64,000 nucleotides of DNA, from contig JAJNNX010000064.1 in assembly GCA_023159155.1 (NCBI GenBank), positions 255,501 through 319,500 of the forward strand. Reading direction: 5' to 3'. Made by a program: the position numbers and the translations under genes. Below, in pieces: positions 1 through 13,665 of the stretch; the first letter of the stretch is position 1, and the number at the start of each line of letters is the position of its first letter. The notes beneath the pieces were generated by a model. That model saw only the letters and a program-made list of their open reading frames with translations, was not told where the DNA came from and made no database searches. This DNA is from Ustulina deusta. Lineage: Eukaryota > Ascomycota > Sordariomycetes > Xylariales > Xylariaceae.

Positions 1-3000
1 TTCATGGCAAAAGACTCCGAGGAAATCGACCTGACGAGCTGAAGAGGACACAAGGGTTTTTTCGAGCCAAGGACAGACCCACGCGGGATTGAGGGAAAAC
101 GTGTTGCCAAGGCGGCTTTACCCTTGACTCTCTTCTTATTTACGCCCCTCAGTCCCAGCTGTTGATCTTCCGCCCGGTCGGAGTACGGAGAGCAGATAGG
201 TATCACTTCACAGCAGGTATATCAGTAGTGTACTAAATACCATTCATTAATGGGCATACATTACGCATAGATAGTGTAGGTGCCACAAGTTTCCCTCTAG
301 TGCTGTTGCAGTCGTTTCGTCGTGCTGGGCGTGAGACGGAATCGGAAATAACATGGCTCGGTCTCCAGACTTCTCGGTAGCGTGACTGTGCACGCTTAAG
401 AAACCCAGACCCTACCTCTGGTTGGGGGGGTAAAAAGGCTCATCAGCTTGCAGTTTGCTATTGGGAGTGATGCGAATGGACCGAAGGGGCGAAGCCAGAT
501 CATTTATTCCCTCGCCGATTCACGGTCGCGACACCGATGGCACGAACAAAGCATTACATGTGTATACCATCCACTACTCGATACCTGGAAACCAGCTTTC
601 CGACCCTTTCTTTGTGCCACATGGAATGAAAGCAAACGTTATGCTCGGAATTAACTGCCCATGGAAAACATGCTCCTTGATCTTCTCGGGTTCTACACGT
701 ATTTTCGGGCAAGGACTTCGGGGCGCGAGACGACCCGCCAGTCCGCTACCGAGCCCCGATCAACTGGGACAGCCAGGAGCCCTACATGGATTGACTCTTG
801 GCAACGGGGGAAGAGTCAGACACTGGCTTGAATGGGGATGCTTCTCGAACGTAAGGATGACAAGCTGGTAACAATGATCTCACAAGATCGTTGATGGGAA
901 TCTGACTGCTTCATTGTGTGCACTCGGTACATCATACTTTGTTAGGGTTTCAAGGTGTACACAGATAGATTCTCGGAACCGATACGGCCGTCTTGGTCTG
1001 TCATGATTAATTGGAGCTTCATGCCACTACACTAGACTGGGTAGACTGCATCGAAAAGCCTCGGCTAGGAAAACACTTGGTCAAGCATTTACGCGAACTG
1101 TCTGTACCTGTTGCAGGGTTCAAGCGAATAACCAGCCGAGCGTTAATTTGTCTGTGAGAAGCACTTTTTTTCGCCTCTTCTAGGGTCCATGTCTTGTAAT
1201 AATGACGGACTTGTGAGTTATCATGGCACCGGCTGTTGTCATCATTAGGAGTGAGAAATCGCCATCAGGTGGGCTCAGGTCTTGCAACGCTGAACCCAGA
1301 AAGCCCAGGTGGATAGTCGACAGCTGTCATTAGCCCAGTCTATGCCGTCCCTGTTCATCATGATTCCATGATCGACCGGGTTTGCCCTTTTTTGATTGGC
1401 AACCAAGGAGACCGTGGCACAACCAGCAACTATTTAACTAGGTAGATAATAAACGGGGACAGGAGAATAGCAAATACATAAATCGGGCGATATGTGCGGC
1501 TGAGCTCCGCGGACTGCTTGAGACCATTTTCCTTTCTGATACAAGTAGGTATGCAATCCGCGCATTACGCTTGACGATTTTCCAGATTCATGTTTTTCAT
1601 CTTAGTCGGCCTATCTATAAGTAGTACGTACCGGCAAAGTGCAAATTACGTAGTGCCGGATACCCATCAATACCGCGGTAGAATCGGGCTTTGCGAGTCG
1701 GCCGCTAGAACACACCGCATCGCGCTCGGAGTTCCAGCTACCTACATCGTAATGGCATAGGTCTCTGTAAACCCATGAAGTGAACAGTGAACAGGATTTC
1801 ATGGTTGTTCTCGGGTTCGGGAGGGACAGTCTAGTTATGATCCACAGGTAAAAGAAATTATGAATTGTTATGCCTCAAAAGGCTGCTTATTGATGCAGCT
1901 GGGCTGGCCCCTAGCAGGGAAGGGATCGGCTAAGCAGAATATTTTTGGGCTTTTGTGCAACCCTCTGACATAACTCGACCACTGCTGCGACTTTACAAAG
2001 TCCACTACGATCCTGCATGTTGCACCTCGTCGACCTTGGAGTGGGTGGTGGATGAAATCTCACAGATACGCTTACTGCGCCGGTTTAGACCAAGTCCATC
2101 GGCCACTTTAGTCGCTGTCCAGTCACCCAGGTATTTGCATGTATTCTGTAGTCACTCTAGTGTACACGGCTTTCCCCTCCAAGCTTGGCTTCTTTCAAGG
2201 GTTCTCGAGCACTGGACGGCCCAGTACTGTGCGCGGTCGCTCTACCGTCATGGCATTGTGCCGCCCGTTGGCGTGTCCTTGGGTCCAATGCCTATGTTAC
2301 TCGCGAGTAACACGGCGAAGGGGAGGGAAGTACTGTAGACATTTGCTTTTGACGGGGTCGATATAAAGACAAAAGCACGCCAGCTCCTTCAGTCGTAGCC
2401 TTTCTTCTCTGAACCTCCTTTACAACCGATCCCCCCGTTACAGCTAGGTAGATACGTCTACAAAGTACTTCTCTTGATGGTGATTTGCTCCCCGGATCGA
2501 ATGACAAAAACCTTCAACCGTTGAATATCTCCAGCGTCTCGACCACAAATACTGTCAACGCCGTCTCGGCTAACTTGGCCAGTATCGCCAACATCGCACT
2601 TGGAGCTTACTGTTGGGTGCCCTGCCCGTTCTGAGACTCGCCGGGACCTGGGAAACTTGGAGCTACCAGAATCGACTCCGTCAGCACAAAGGCCTTGGCC
2701 CACATCTCGGACTTAAAGCAAGCCGCCGATCCATCTCCATATCTCTTCGGGCCCTATTTCGCGCTCGAGCTAAAAAAGTTGCCGGGCCTAATAATAATAA
2801 GAGGAGCATCACATAATCGTCACAGTGGTGATGCATTTGAGCATTATTAATCCCCTCTAAGGATATCGCATTGGATTTACCGATTACTCTCTTCGGTTTG
2901 TCTCCCTCTTCCCACAATTCCGCCCTTCTCCTGCATCTTCTAAGACTTTCTTTTTAGCTTTGTCGCAGAGGTACACAGAGTCCCCTATTTACCTTGCCTT

Positions 3001-3040
3001 AGTTTCACCAATCCACCAGCTGTATAAGTGATTACCCAAA
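1..3040. other. Intergenic region upstream of the Zn2Cys6 regulator
   Basis: No convincing gene was found. The longest open frame (455-871) has no recognisable motif and lacks fungal coding character. The last 150 bases before position 3041 are rich in C and T (about 2890-2970), which is usual for a fungal core promoter and 5' leader, so this end probably holds the promoter of the following gene. Short motifs with the core TAGTGTA occur around 220, 275, 1025 and 2158. Confidence 0.5.
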
Positions 3041-4274
3041 ATGGAAAGTGGCATACCGACACCTCCCACAGAAGATAGCAGTATGAAGAGTTCAACGACG
3101 CAAGCTCCCACACGGAGGAGTACAGCACCTAGTACCAAGTCTGTCAAGCCGATACATCGTGGAACGAAGCGATCAGCTACGCATCTAGCTCATTCCCCTG
3201 TTCACGACCATGTACCACTTTCGCCCCATGGTATTGACAATAGACACAAACGAGTATGGAAGGCATGTGAGCGATGTAGGATGAAGAAGACCAAGGTTTG
3301 CTGGCCCTCGAATTATTAGATTACACTATAGTTTGCTCACATTTAGAATAGTGTGATGGAGAGTTCCCTTGCAAGAGGTGTAAAGACGATGGTCTAGTAT
3401 GTACGGCCGGAACTCGAAAGAAGACGGAATACAAGCAATTGCCTAGAGGGTACGAAACGATATCCTCTGCCTGGTTTAGCCAAGCTAACTGTGCAATAGA
3501 TACGCTGAAGTCTTGGAGAATACCCAATTTGCATTAATAGCTACAGTCCACAAACTCTATGCTATGGTTAGGAATGGACAGTCCTGGGATTTGGGGGAGC
3601 CAGAGCTCAACGACAGGGGCCAACCAATTATTCATAATATCGCGACGAAGCTCGGATGCATACGGCCCAACGCCGACGCCGACTTACCTCCTCATTCAGT
3701 CTTCCCGGAAGATGAAGCCGGTTTGGCAAAATTAGCAGCAGAATTAGAGGTTCAGCAGCTAGACAAGGAAAAAGAGGCTCAAACAGTAGAGATTAAATGC
3801 GAGGCCGAGACGAATTGCGCCCAGACGGAACGAGCAAGCTCTTCAGAAATCGATCATTCAGATTTTGAATATGACTACCGGAAAGTACTCATGAGTGCAC
3901 AACAATCAAATCTCCAGACCATGTCCCCACAAAGCTTCACCTCATCATATAACGAATTCGAACCGAGCACGATACATAGCGACGTCGACCCTTCAGCAAG
4001 CCTCTTTGCCGTTCAGTCGCCTACAGCGCCGACGTCGTATCCGACCTGGCATATGAATAGACCCGCGTCGATGAATATGCCACCACAATACGTGGCACAA
4101 ATGGACATTAATATGGCGGAGATGATGCTAAGCCAGGGCTTGGTCGAGTCAGAGTTTGGTACCATCAAACCTCACATGATCAATGTACCCAATTCAGAGG
4201 TCATGTTAGGTGTTGGTGACCCGATGATTGCGTACTCTAGCTACAACAATATGGATTCGCTACAATCTGTATAG
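3041..4274 (+). CDS. Zn2Cys6 (fungal C6) transcription factor
   Basis: Predicted sequence-specific nuclear regulator of 375 aa. Exons are 3041-3295, 3352-3449 and 3500-4274, with introns of 56 and 50 bp; frame is kept across both junctions. The spliced product carries the complete binuclear zinc cluster, CERCRMKKTKC followed by DGEFPCKRCKDDGLVC, with cysteines at residues 76, 79, 86, 92, 95 and 102 in canonical C-x2-C-x6-C-x5-C-x2-C-x6-C spacing; intron 1 splits the cluster just before the third cysteine. A basic linker (RKKTEYKQLPRG) and a conserved-looking stretch (about residues 118-170) follow, then a Ser/Met/Gln-rich low-complexity C-terminus. The long middle homology domain of many C6 proteins is absent, so it is a short-form member. 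The ATG has A at -3 and G at +4. The cluster fold and DNA binding follow from family knowledge; target genes are unknown. Confidence 0.92.
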
Positions 4275-7200
4275 TCGATCATATTGGCGGGCTTTAAGGC
4301 ACTGGGGGCAATGCTCCTGACGAGTGCAGTGGAAAGAGGAGGGTGATATATGCGTCAAACATCACGACCCTCGTCATGATAGTCACGAATAACGCACGGC
4401 GGTTAGGGGGATTCAACAGATCACGCCTGGTTACACGGATAGAAGGAGGGCTGCTGGTAGGAAATCAAAGCAGCGATGTGTATAATCCAGCGTTTGGGGC
4501 GGATTGCATGCATCACTGGCGTTGGGCGTATACTGTATCGCAACATGATCCCTTTATCGCACAAGATGTAAGGGGGCTTCAGCACGCCCACATCTTGAGC
4601 AAATTGTTGGCCAAATAATTACTATTAATTACTGGGCGTGAGTAACACTCGCGGCCAACAAGCAACCATAGCGTGCCCTTCAATCGTTGGTGTGTCAACA
4701 TCTCAAAAACCTACATGATGGGTATTTGGAATTGCCATGTGCCGTATGCGCAAGCGAATACGCTGCTCCGACAGAACACTACAATACCATCTCCCACTAT
4801 CATGTTGTTAACCCTTACACTCAGCCCTTGCATGCACTGTAAATTATTGGACTACCTATGTTGATCAGCGTTAAGCCTCGCAGTGGCCAGAATAGTCGTT
4901 CAATAGGCCCTGGTGTATTTCTCCTCTCGCACTCAACACACCGCAAGTGTTCGATGGAGCGAGCTTTACGTAAGATATAACTGAAGCGAGCCTTATACAA
5001 ACAATAACAATGATAGAGAATCCCACATAGCTCAGGGATAAGCAAACAAGTTTACCTGCTTTATAAGCATGCAAGTGCAACCAGTTGTCCTGCTGATGAG
5101 CCGACATCAGCCACCGGTGGTACCTACTGTGACACCAGGTACGCGATGATTTGTTATGCATTTCACCCCCAGATCCTGCCGTGCGGGAGGCAAGGGAACA
5201 GCTGTTGATAGGGGAGCCTTTTTTTTTTTTTTAAGAGACTACACTAAAGGCCTAAGATGACGGCCTGTAGCGAAACCACCATAATACTACAATGTACTTG
5301 AGCTCCTTGGGCAGGGTCAGCAAGCGAGTTTCTAGTGTAGGACACAATGTTACGAGCTATTGGAAAAAGTACATTGCCGTGTTCCTTTGCCGTCAATAGA
5401 CATTCTCAGTCTTGCTTCGCCACAATTACTCTTTCTATCTAAGTCGGTATTCATTAATTCTGTTGCCTAGATCAATTAGTAGTAGTGTCCCTACTAGTGT
5501 AGATGGGGGCTCGCAATCGCTAAAGTCCAGCACCGCGATGCCTAGTTTGGACAATACGAGACGGCGTCATTTAAGAAGCTTGCGTTGCTTGCGTTGCTGC
5601 GCCTATTTACACCACCAGACAGGGGGGCTGACAAACAACATCAAGAGTGGTAGAGCAATATGCCACATTGCACCGATGTAACCAGTAACAGCCATTCAAG
5701 ATGATCGATCCAATGACCTGATTATAATGAAGGAACCGGCGGCCTCAAACAAGAGAGGCAGTCTGGCTTTTGAGAGCTCTGGCAGACTAGGCTTCATAAA
5801 ACGGCGGGAATGCGTGGTACTTTTCTGAAATTACCATTGCTGAAACGCGTAATGACAGGTCATTTCGAATGCCCAGATACCGGTAGTATAGATACATGAA
5901 AACACAGCCCTATATTGTGTGACAGTGCGTCAGTAGTTCACTCGGTATACCTATACTACACTACCCAGATCGATAGTATGCCACGACCATCTGGACTGAC
6001 TAGTCACGCATCATTATAAATCATAGCATCGTAGGGTTGTCTTAGCATAACTTTTCAATCATGATTCTTGGTTCCACAAGCTACGGGGATAATCAAATCC
6101 GATCGTAGAACAACCAGTTACCGCACTCAAATTCCTGTCCTGTGCCCCAAGCCAATACGCGGAATACGCTCACGATGAAACCCGAGGCTATCTCATCCAT
6201 GCACAGAAACGAACATTGAGCACATCCAGTAGTGTAGTGTACACGACATAGTCGGACCAGGATTCTGATGATCCGCGGACGGACGAAAAATGATGACCAC
6301 GGGGATTAGCGACCTTCCGACACTCCGTCAAAGTACACTTTTATAGCTCGGCGAACAGGGGTACAATCTGATTGGAAACCCGTGGTCCTCCTTATTCAGC
6401 AACATTATTCCTGGTTTAAATCCGACCCTCCTGGGGTGTCGCCGGGATACCTTCGCCATACTAGTTCCAAGATCGCTAGATAGTTACGCATAGCTACACT
6501 AGTGTGGTATACTGTCAACTTGGTGCAATCTTTATGACCCTAACACCAGCTTCTATACCAGTAATAGCGTAATAGCTTTCGAGTCAACTACAATTATTAA
6601 CCACTTAAGTATTGCCATATAAGGGGCTTTATAAGCAGAGAGCATTACTTACACTAATGTAATGTACAAGTAGCTCTGCGTAGATAGTCTATGGCGGGGT
6701 AGGTTGACTAGGTATTATTACCGGTAGTGTAGGTATCTAATGGATCTCTCTCACCGTATGGTACTATCCCTAAAACAGCTTGGAGTGTTGGCGCAAAATG
6801 CTTCCGTGGTGGGCGTACATGTCTACTGGATCCTCAGACGGTCTGTATACGGAATTCCGCAGCTCCACGGAGCCGAATTTTAAGACGAGGGGCTGATGTC
6901 TAAGACAAAATACCACGTGAGGCTCAAGTAGGTAATCTCACTTGCCAGAACAAGACATACCTCCCTACTTAGATTACACAAGATCTCCATGGGCTGCCTC
7001 ATTCCTACCAGATGAGATTCACCCAGTGCCTCTTTGTTTTTTTTTTTGTCCACAGAACCTAATTCAACCCTCTAGCCCGTGAGGGAACAGTCAATGTGTG
7101 GAACTCCGCCATTGATTTTTGTTCCTAGGTTCGTTTCAATATGGCACTCTGGCGCAATAGCATCCATCCCTCGGGGATATTCCACGTAATCGCACCCGTG

Positions 7201-8583
7201 CGTCCCATGGACCCTAAGACTCGTCCACGAAAAAAACCAAGCCTCACAGCCTCGCTTGAGCCCTAAACGCTGACGTTGCCTGTCATGGCGCTGAGACAGC
7301 ATGTCGTGGCATACTGGGATTGCAATTGAAAGCGAGGGACATATACGCTAGTGATCTTGTTTATTCAGCAAGGCTAGCTCGCCCTATATCCCGGTAGATT
7401 GTGCAGGTCACATCCCAAGACTCCCTAATAATAGCCGTCTCCCGCCGAGACTGCTGGTCTAGTTCTCGTCATGCTAGCCTATGCTATCCCCATCTTGGCC
7501 TCATATAATCCGCATCTTGGCGAGGAAGTACCATTAAGTCGCACTCTTGTATCCTGCTCCAACGAGTGGCTGGCCAGGGGGAGGCGAGCGATGACGATAA
7601 CGGGACTGTGGCATGCCATTGAAATGAACATCAGCCCGAGACGACAATTTCCCTTCGCAGGATTTTATCCAACACGGGTAGATCTCCCAGATCCTAAGCC
7701 TGCGGCCGTAGGGTGATGGACCTGTCATACCTGTCCTTTGGGACTGCCATCCCGGGGTTTAGTTGCTAAAACCCGGTGATCTGCATTTCGTCCGTGTCCT
7801 TGGCATGACTCAGTCACGGGAGGGTATGCCGTAAGACGCCTCAGATGCGAGGAGAGGATAAGGAGGGTGCGGATCTTGCCCGCACGAGATCTATCCCTTA
7901 GACCTAATCTGACTATTAGGTAAGGATGTAACAATGTAAGAATAGCCAATTCCATCGGTTGTTAAGGTCCTCGGCATAATCTATGTCAACCACGGGGAGA
8001 TGGATTTTTCTTTTTTTCATCGCTTCGGGTTCTTCATTTGATCGTGAGTAGATCAGATAGGATGCAAGAATGATGCTGTCGGCTAATCGGTGATCGTCAG
8101 GGCCATTAACAGCCAACGATCTCGACACCTAGGGATTCTCTCGCAATCACTTCTAGTAGAGGAATAACTTCACTCGATAGTCTGATCCTCTCAGTCTCAC
8201 TTAGTTAATAGCAAGCTCAACCACGCCATGCGTAATGCTATCCAACTGCCATGCCCATTTGATAGATAGTCTTTGGGCTCCGTTGTAATGTGTTTGAAAT
8301 GCTCTTATTCTTTACCAATTCCCGAAGTCGGCATTTCAGCCTATGAGCTTTTTCAATTGCCAGGTTCTTGAAATAGCCAGCATTTATCAATAAGTGTGAG
8401 ATAACTCTTATTAACCTGGTTGCTTACAGTATATTTATTCCACGTCCAACTCTCGAACGGACAGGATACCCAAGCATTCACGGCTGAGTGGGATGTTCCC
8501 CGCTAACGAGAAAAAAAAAAGAAATCCAAACGTAAAATGGAAATCTTTTCGGCGAAGGAAAAGTAACAAAGGAGAAAAAGTAA
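4275..8583. other. Gene-poor intergenic region
   Basis: No gene supported over about 4.3 kb. Open frames at 4343-4618, 5412-5681 and 7471-7716 show no motif or plausible exon chain. There are homopolymer runs (T at about 5220-5232 and 7037-7048, A at about 8511-8520). Motifs with the core TAGTGTA or its complement recur through 5330-6740 (for example near 5333, 5497, 5958, 6230, 6503 and 6730). Confidence 0.5.
8575..8579 (-). terminator. RNA polymerase III terminator of tRNA-Gly
   Basis: Five A residues on the + strand read as TTTTT on the tRNA strand, five bases beyond the tRNA 3' end. A T-run of this kind is the standard Pol III stop. A longer T-run on that strand (about 8511-8520) could serve as a back-up. 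Confidence 0.75.
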
Positions 8584-8654
8584 TGCATCAGCCGTGAATC
8601 GAACACGGGGCCCATCGATGGCAACGATGGATTTTACCACTAAACCACTGATGC
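8584..8654 (-). tRNA. tRNA-Gly (anticodon GCC)
   Basis: A 71-nt cloverleaf on the minus strand. The acceptor stem pairs GCATCAG with CTGATGC, with A as discriminator base. The anticodon stem pairs CATCG with CGATG and encloses the loop TTGCCAT, giving anticodon GCC (8620-8622), which reads GGC/GGU glycine codons. The D-arm contains an A-box-like TGGTTTAGTGG and the T-arm a B-box-like GTTCGATTC, the internal Pol III promoter. There is no intron, and CCA is not encoded, as expected for a nuclear tRNA. A T5 terminator follows. Confidence 0.97.
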
Positions 8655-9030
8655 TGTAACGTTCTCACCGGATGATGATTGGCCCGTTATTGGACTTTGT
8701 GTCGTGTGGTGCCCGACCGCAATGTGAACAAGGTCCCACCCCTCCGAAGGTCTTGGCCGCTCTCCACTGGGCGCCCCAAATACTGGGGATACTGAGAGAA
8801 CTGTCAACAGAGGGAGATCAGATCGTCCCGTCAAACGGGCTGTTCTCGAGAGCTGGAAATAGCAGACAATGGAATGGACAAGAGTTTTGTACAGATAGTT
8901 AGCCTAGTGGTCCGTGGGCTGAAAGGGGAGGCACGTGACTGTGAATGCTGTGTCTTCGCTGTGGCAGCTCTGTACCAAATTGCTTCACCACAACACACCG
9001 GTAGCTGGTAAAAACCAAGAACCCAACGCC
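8655..9030. other. Intergenic region between tRNA-Gly and the ankyrin gene
   Basis: It separates the divergent tRNA and protein genes and must hold the promoter of the ankyrin gene. The frame of the next gene is open back to a GTG at 8935, but there is no in-frame ATG before 9031, so this stretch is read as leader. Confidence 0.5.
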
Positions 9031-11957
9031 ATGGCTCGGATCACGGAGCTCGCCACCGAACTTCAGTTCCTGATACTGGCCATAGGCGATGGTCAGTTGA
9101 CATGCCGCGACATCGCTTCTGTCGCCCGTACATGCAAGGTCCTGTGCGATGTCGCGACACCGCTCTTGTACTCTCATAACATCTCCCACGATCGATCGTC
9201 CGTTCTCATATGGGCGGCCCGGAACAATCGACTAGACACGGTAGAGAAGGCGCTGGCGTTCGGAGCCGATATCGACACTCTTGGCCCCTCTTACGCTTTT
9301 CAGCAGTCCTATGGGACTCCTCTTCACTGGGCGACCAGTCGAGGATCCGACGACATAGTCCGTCTGCTATTGGATCATAACGCTAGACTCGACACTCCCT
9401 CACGATTTATGTGTTCGTGCTGGGTGAATTGCAGTCATTCCAACTACTATAGTTGGAATCCTCTTCCCCAGTGGTTTCCTCTGCACCTAGCCATCTGCAT
9501 GAAACACGAAACAACTGCTCACATAATCTTGGATAGACGTCCACCCATGCACATGAAGGATGAACCGGCGGATTCATCTGGGAGCGCACCGACAATACTC
9601 CATTGCGCCGCGGCCAAGGGCCTCGACACCGTGGTGCAGCGAGCCTTGAATTTATACCCAGGCATCTTAGACACGTGGAAGCATGAGGCCTCGGGGAGGT
9701 CCTCATCCGATACAGATATTATAGCATCTCCGCTCCATTACACAGCCGATTGCTGGGACAGTAAATCTGTGATCCGGACATTGGTGTCTGCCGGATGTGA
9801 TTTGGAAGCTGAAGACAAGGAGTCTATGACACCTATCTGGAAAGCTTGCCAATACGGGAACTTTGCAACGGCAATGCATCTCCTCGCCGTAGGGTCACAA
9901 ACTCGGCGAGCGCCAACACTGACGAGCGAGCCTAGCCCGTCAGAGCTGTCAAGGGTGCAGTTGGGACACATACCGCTTCTCCACCTTGCGGTGCTTGGCA
10001 GGGCACACTTTAAAGGATATGGTGGTCTCGAAGATGATCGCTGTCATGATGAACAGGTTGCTTTTGTCAAGGCGCTTATCGAGGAACATGGACATACCGT
10101 CCATGAACCGTTTCCTGGATTCGGCGGCCAGATGCCACTCAACACTGCCCTTCGACCAAACAGAAGCAAGCATGCTGATGCATTACCTGCGCTTATCCGA
10201 TTACTGCTTGAGAAAGGTGCGGATCCGAACATTGGTGATGACCTGTACGTATCCCTAAGTCTTTTACTGCCCGTTCTAGCTACGTCTTTACTCCTGCTTC
10301 CAACACTTCCAGAATGAGTCTGCTATCTAGCCTATGCAGCAATTCTAATGCATGAGTCTGTAGGTTGTCGCCCCTTTTTAGGGTGGTCCAGCATCTGCTC
10401 AGTTACGACCCATCAGATAGCTGTGATCATGAACCAGAAGAAGATGAAAACGAAGACTCTGGTCACGAGGATAGAACGCTAGAGTTTCCAGAAAGCCCAT
10501 TTTGGAAAGCGAATGATGAAGAGATCTTCAAGGACGCTACGCAAGCTGTCATTGGAGAACACATGCATACTCAATGTGGACTGAGCTTCAATCCGTGGCG
10601 AGATAAAGCGTCAGAAGCCAATTCCACTAGGATTGGGCTGCGATTGCCAATAGACGAGAAAAGCGATGCCTGGGAAGTCATGACCGAGTTGCTCAAATTC
10701 GGAGCACATCTTGACACAGGGGTCGAATTCCATCCTTCCCCAGTCTTCCTCGCTATGAGCCGCGCGACTGAAGAGCCTGCTAGAGAATACTCCTACGCCC
10801 TACTCAAGTTCTTGCTCGAAAATCGTCCAAGCGGATCTTTATCAACCCGTTGCTTAAATAAATTGTTACAAGAATGTGTTACGATGAGCCCCCTGTGTAC
10901 AGGTAGAGAGATTGTAAAATCCCTCCTCATAAAGCACGGGGCTTCCTTGGATTATCAAGATCCTACTGTAAAGGGAGAGCTGCAGAATGCATTCATGGAG
11001 TCTGATGACGTCTGGTTGGCAATGCTGTGCTTTGAAAAGAGCTGCTTGCTTGATCCTCCAGACCAGCTTTTCCTAGATGCTCTTGGGATGAAGAGCCGAA
11101 GGGTCGCCCGGTATATTCTATCCAAATCAGACAAATCAATTCTTACCGCAGTACACAGGCACGGTGGCGACACTCCCTTACATATTGCGGCTGCAATTCC
11201 AGACTTCGAACTGTCACTTCTGTTGATCGAAAGAGGTGCTAATGTTGAAGCTCTCAAGTTCTGTAGTGTGTCGCCTCTACACCATGCTATTCGCTGTTGT
11301 CACGATCATTTGCAGGGCCCAGCCTTGCGAGTAGCACGTCTTCTACTTGATAATGGTGCGGACCCCTTTCGGATACATTATGAGGATGACTTGGATCCAA
11401 CCCAATGCATCTGCGACGCAAATCCAACCCTCTTTAATACCCCTTTTTCGTACGCAGTCAGTCTAGGTAGGATCCAGATAGTGAGCTATATGCTCCAGAA
11501 GCATCAACTCACTAGTCAACACCCTTGCATTATTTGCGGTTGTATACTACACGTGTGCACTAGACCACTGCGGTTAGGTGCACCCTCTTCGTGTGTGATC
11601 GACGCACTTCTCGAAGCAGGAGCGAGCCCGAACGGATGTGGCCTATGTGCTCACTCATTTGTCACATGCTATGTGAAGGGACTCAGGGCAATACTTCAGA
11701 CAGAATTCACATACGTCAGCAACACACTCAGTCTGCTGCCCCTACAGAGCCTTATCGCGGGAGGCGCCGATGTAAATCAACCAAACCCCGACGGAGAGAC
11801 CGCAGCAACTGTGATGGCGGAGATCTTATCGTATGGAAGCACAGGGGAGGTTGACTTGGATCGACTTGAATTCGTACAAGAAGTAGGGAAATTCTTCAGC
11901 GTAAGGTTTGATGATGCAGGGAAAGCTAGTATCGTCTGCCGTTTACGCGCAGACTGA
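9031..11957 (+). CDS. F-box-like/ankyrin-repeat protein
   Basis: Predicted 935-aa protein in two exons, 9031-10244 and 10364-11957, joined across a 119-bp intron (donor GTACGT, acceptor CTGTAG); the junction keeps frame and reads ...IGDDL-LSPLF.... The first ~50 residues (ELATELQFLILA...VARTCKVLCDVATPLLYSHN) look like a degenerate F-box. Ankyrin-type repeats follow, recognisable as TPLHWAT, PLHLAI, TILHCAA, SPLHYTA, LLHLAV, TPLHIAA and SPLHHAI, each with an LLL..GAD-type second helix and turn. Ankyrin repeats bind proteins and the F-box would bind Skp1, so a substrate-adaptor role in an SCF ubiquitin ligase is the usual inference; the partner is unknown. The ATG has G at -3 and +4. The downstream repeats are more degenerate than the first ones. 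Such genes form large variable families in filamentous ascomycetes. Confidence 0.88.
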
Positions 11958-13665
11958 TTTCGGCCTCTCGATATCCAATGATAACGAAGTTTGAAGTCTC
12001 GGATGGGATTCACGCTAGACAACTTGGTCAAGCAAAATATAGGGATGTATTTTGCTACTCTACTAGCCTACTGTTTTACTGCCGTCTCTAAGAACGTGCT
12101 CTGAGGGTAGTATCATGATGGTATTCAACGAGTGCGTTAAATCACACACCTGCACCCTCTCTGAAGTGGATGATGGGCATATTTACATATTCTCCCGTAC
12201 AAGGCTTTTCCCCGTTCTAGGAATCCCTTCGTGCTTCTTAAGAAACCATGCTTGACTATCATAACTCCCCGTCTGCGACTGAAATAAAGTGAGCTTGCCT
12301 AAATTGGCTAATATTTTTCCTGCCTATTTCCCCAGAGCTTTTCCTAAATTATAATGCCTGTTTTATTTTCTGCCCCGGTCCTATTGAGAAAGAAGCACGG
12401 ACTCAAATTGACCTTCTAACCCCTTCTTAAACACCTTGAATCTTTGGATTCTATACTTTGTTAAAGGAATTGGTTATAGACGATCCCTAGAACCCTTTCC
12501 CAACTCCCATATTCCTTGCCCCCATTCGACTTGAGTTGTATACTAAGGTCTTGGGAAGATACTCGATTTAGTAATAATATTATATCGTATCAAGGTCGTT
12601 AGCCCCCTGCAGTCCGCGTGAGAATGATGTAGCTTATCTACACCCAGGTCTCCAATCACCGCCTTTCCCTGCCTCGCTTCATTTTACCGCTTTTGATCTT
12701 GCATGCCTTACGCTGAGAGAGGGGGGGGTGGGCGAAAGGGCTATAAGGTCTATCTAGATGTATTGCTGTATGATAAGTGGAGCTTGATATTACCCATTGG
12801 CTTGTTTTTCTATTTACCTGAGTATTACTGGTTTCTTGAACCCCTCAGTCCACTAGTTGTCCGAAAAATAAAGTATGAAGGAAATGCTCGAAGTCACGCT
12901 AAGTGCTCCGACTGCATGTTTTACTCCGGGAATGTTAAGGTTTACAGGAGACGGAGACCAATCAGGTCTAGAGAGGTAGGCTGCCTTTGTCTGCCACAGG
13001 GAGTTTTCCTAATACTATTATTGACTTAGTACACCTGTAGGCATATATTGTGAACCTAGACATTTGAGTGCCCTATCCAAGTGACCAAATATTGCTAATC
13101 ACTTGAATATTTCATTCTGAGACATACAACAAACGTAACCCCATCTAGACCCGGACGCCAAGCAGCCACAAAATCAGCGCCAGTATACCTATAGAAATGT
13201 AAGATTTGCTGCCGCCAAGTCTCCCGAAAAATCTCGAATATGCCAATAAGTAAATGCAGTCATCTTCGTGGCACCCCGAACTCTCCTAGCAAAGTGGGCC
13301 TCGACGCTACTCTGGCCGCGATCATCTGAGGCATGACCATGTTTGGATATATCTGTACGACTACGACTGATGAAGATAACTTTGGTTGGACAGAGTTTAC
13401 CCAGACGATATCCAGAATCCGGTTTCTTTCACCTCTTATATCATACCGGGTAGTCAAAGTCTCGTCCCACCGTAAAGGTTGGTGTTGAGTCTATCATCTA
13501 CGCGACGCGGGGGCATCAGCTGGATGCGACCCCTTCAGATTTTGATCCACTCGAGAGAAATCTGTCGCGGCACCAAAAGAATCGGGCCAGTTCAGTTCGA
13601 CGATATCCGGCGGTGTTCTGTCTGCAAAAGCCTTGATCTGACCAGACGGGAGATACAACCCAAGC
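11958..13665. other. Intergenic region before the NCS1 permease
   Basis: No gene supported; the open frame 12703-13029 lacks any motif. The 300 bases before 13666 contain GATA-core sites (for example AGATAA near 13374 and GATATC near 13402 and 13603), compatible with nitrogen control by an AreA/Nit2-type GATA factor, but such short sites also occur by chance. Confidence 0.4.

Noticed and set aside
8935..9030. Upstream extension of the ankyrin gene frame by 32 codons
   Set aside because: The extension begins at GTG and contains no ATG before 9031, which also has the better start context.
12703..13029. A 108-codon open frame
   Set aside because: No motif, poor coding character and no plausible exon partner.
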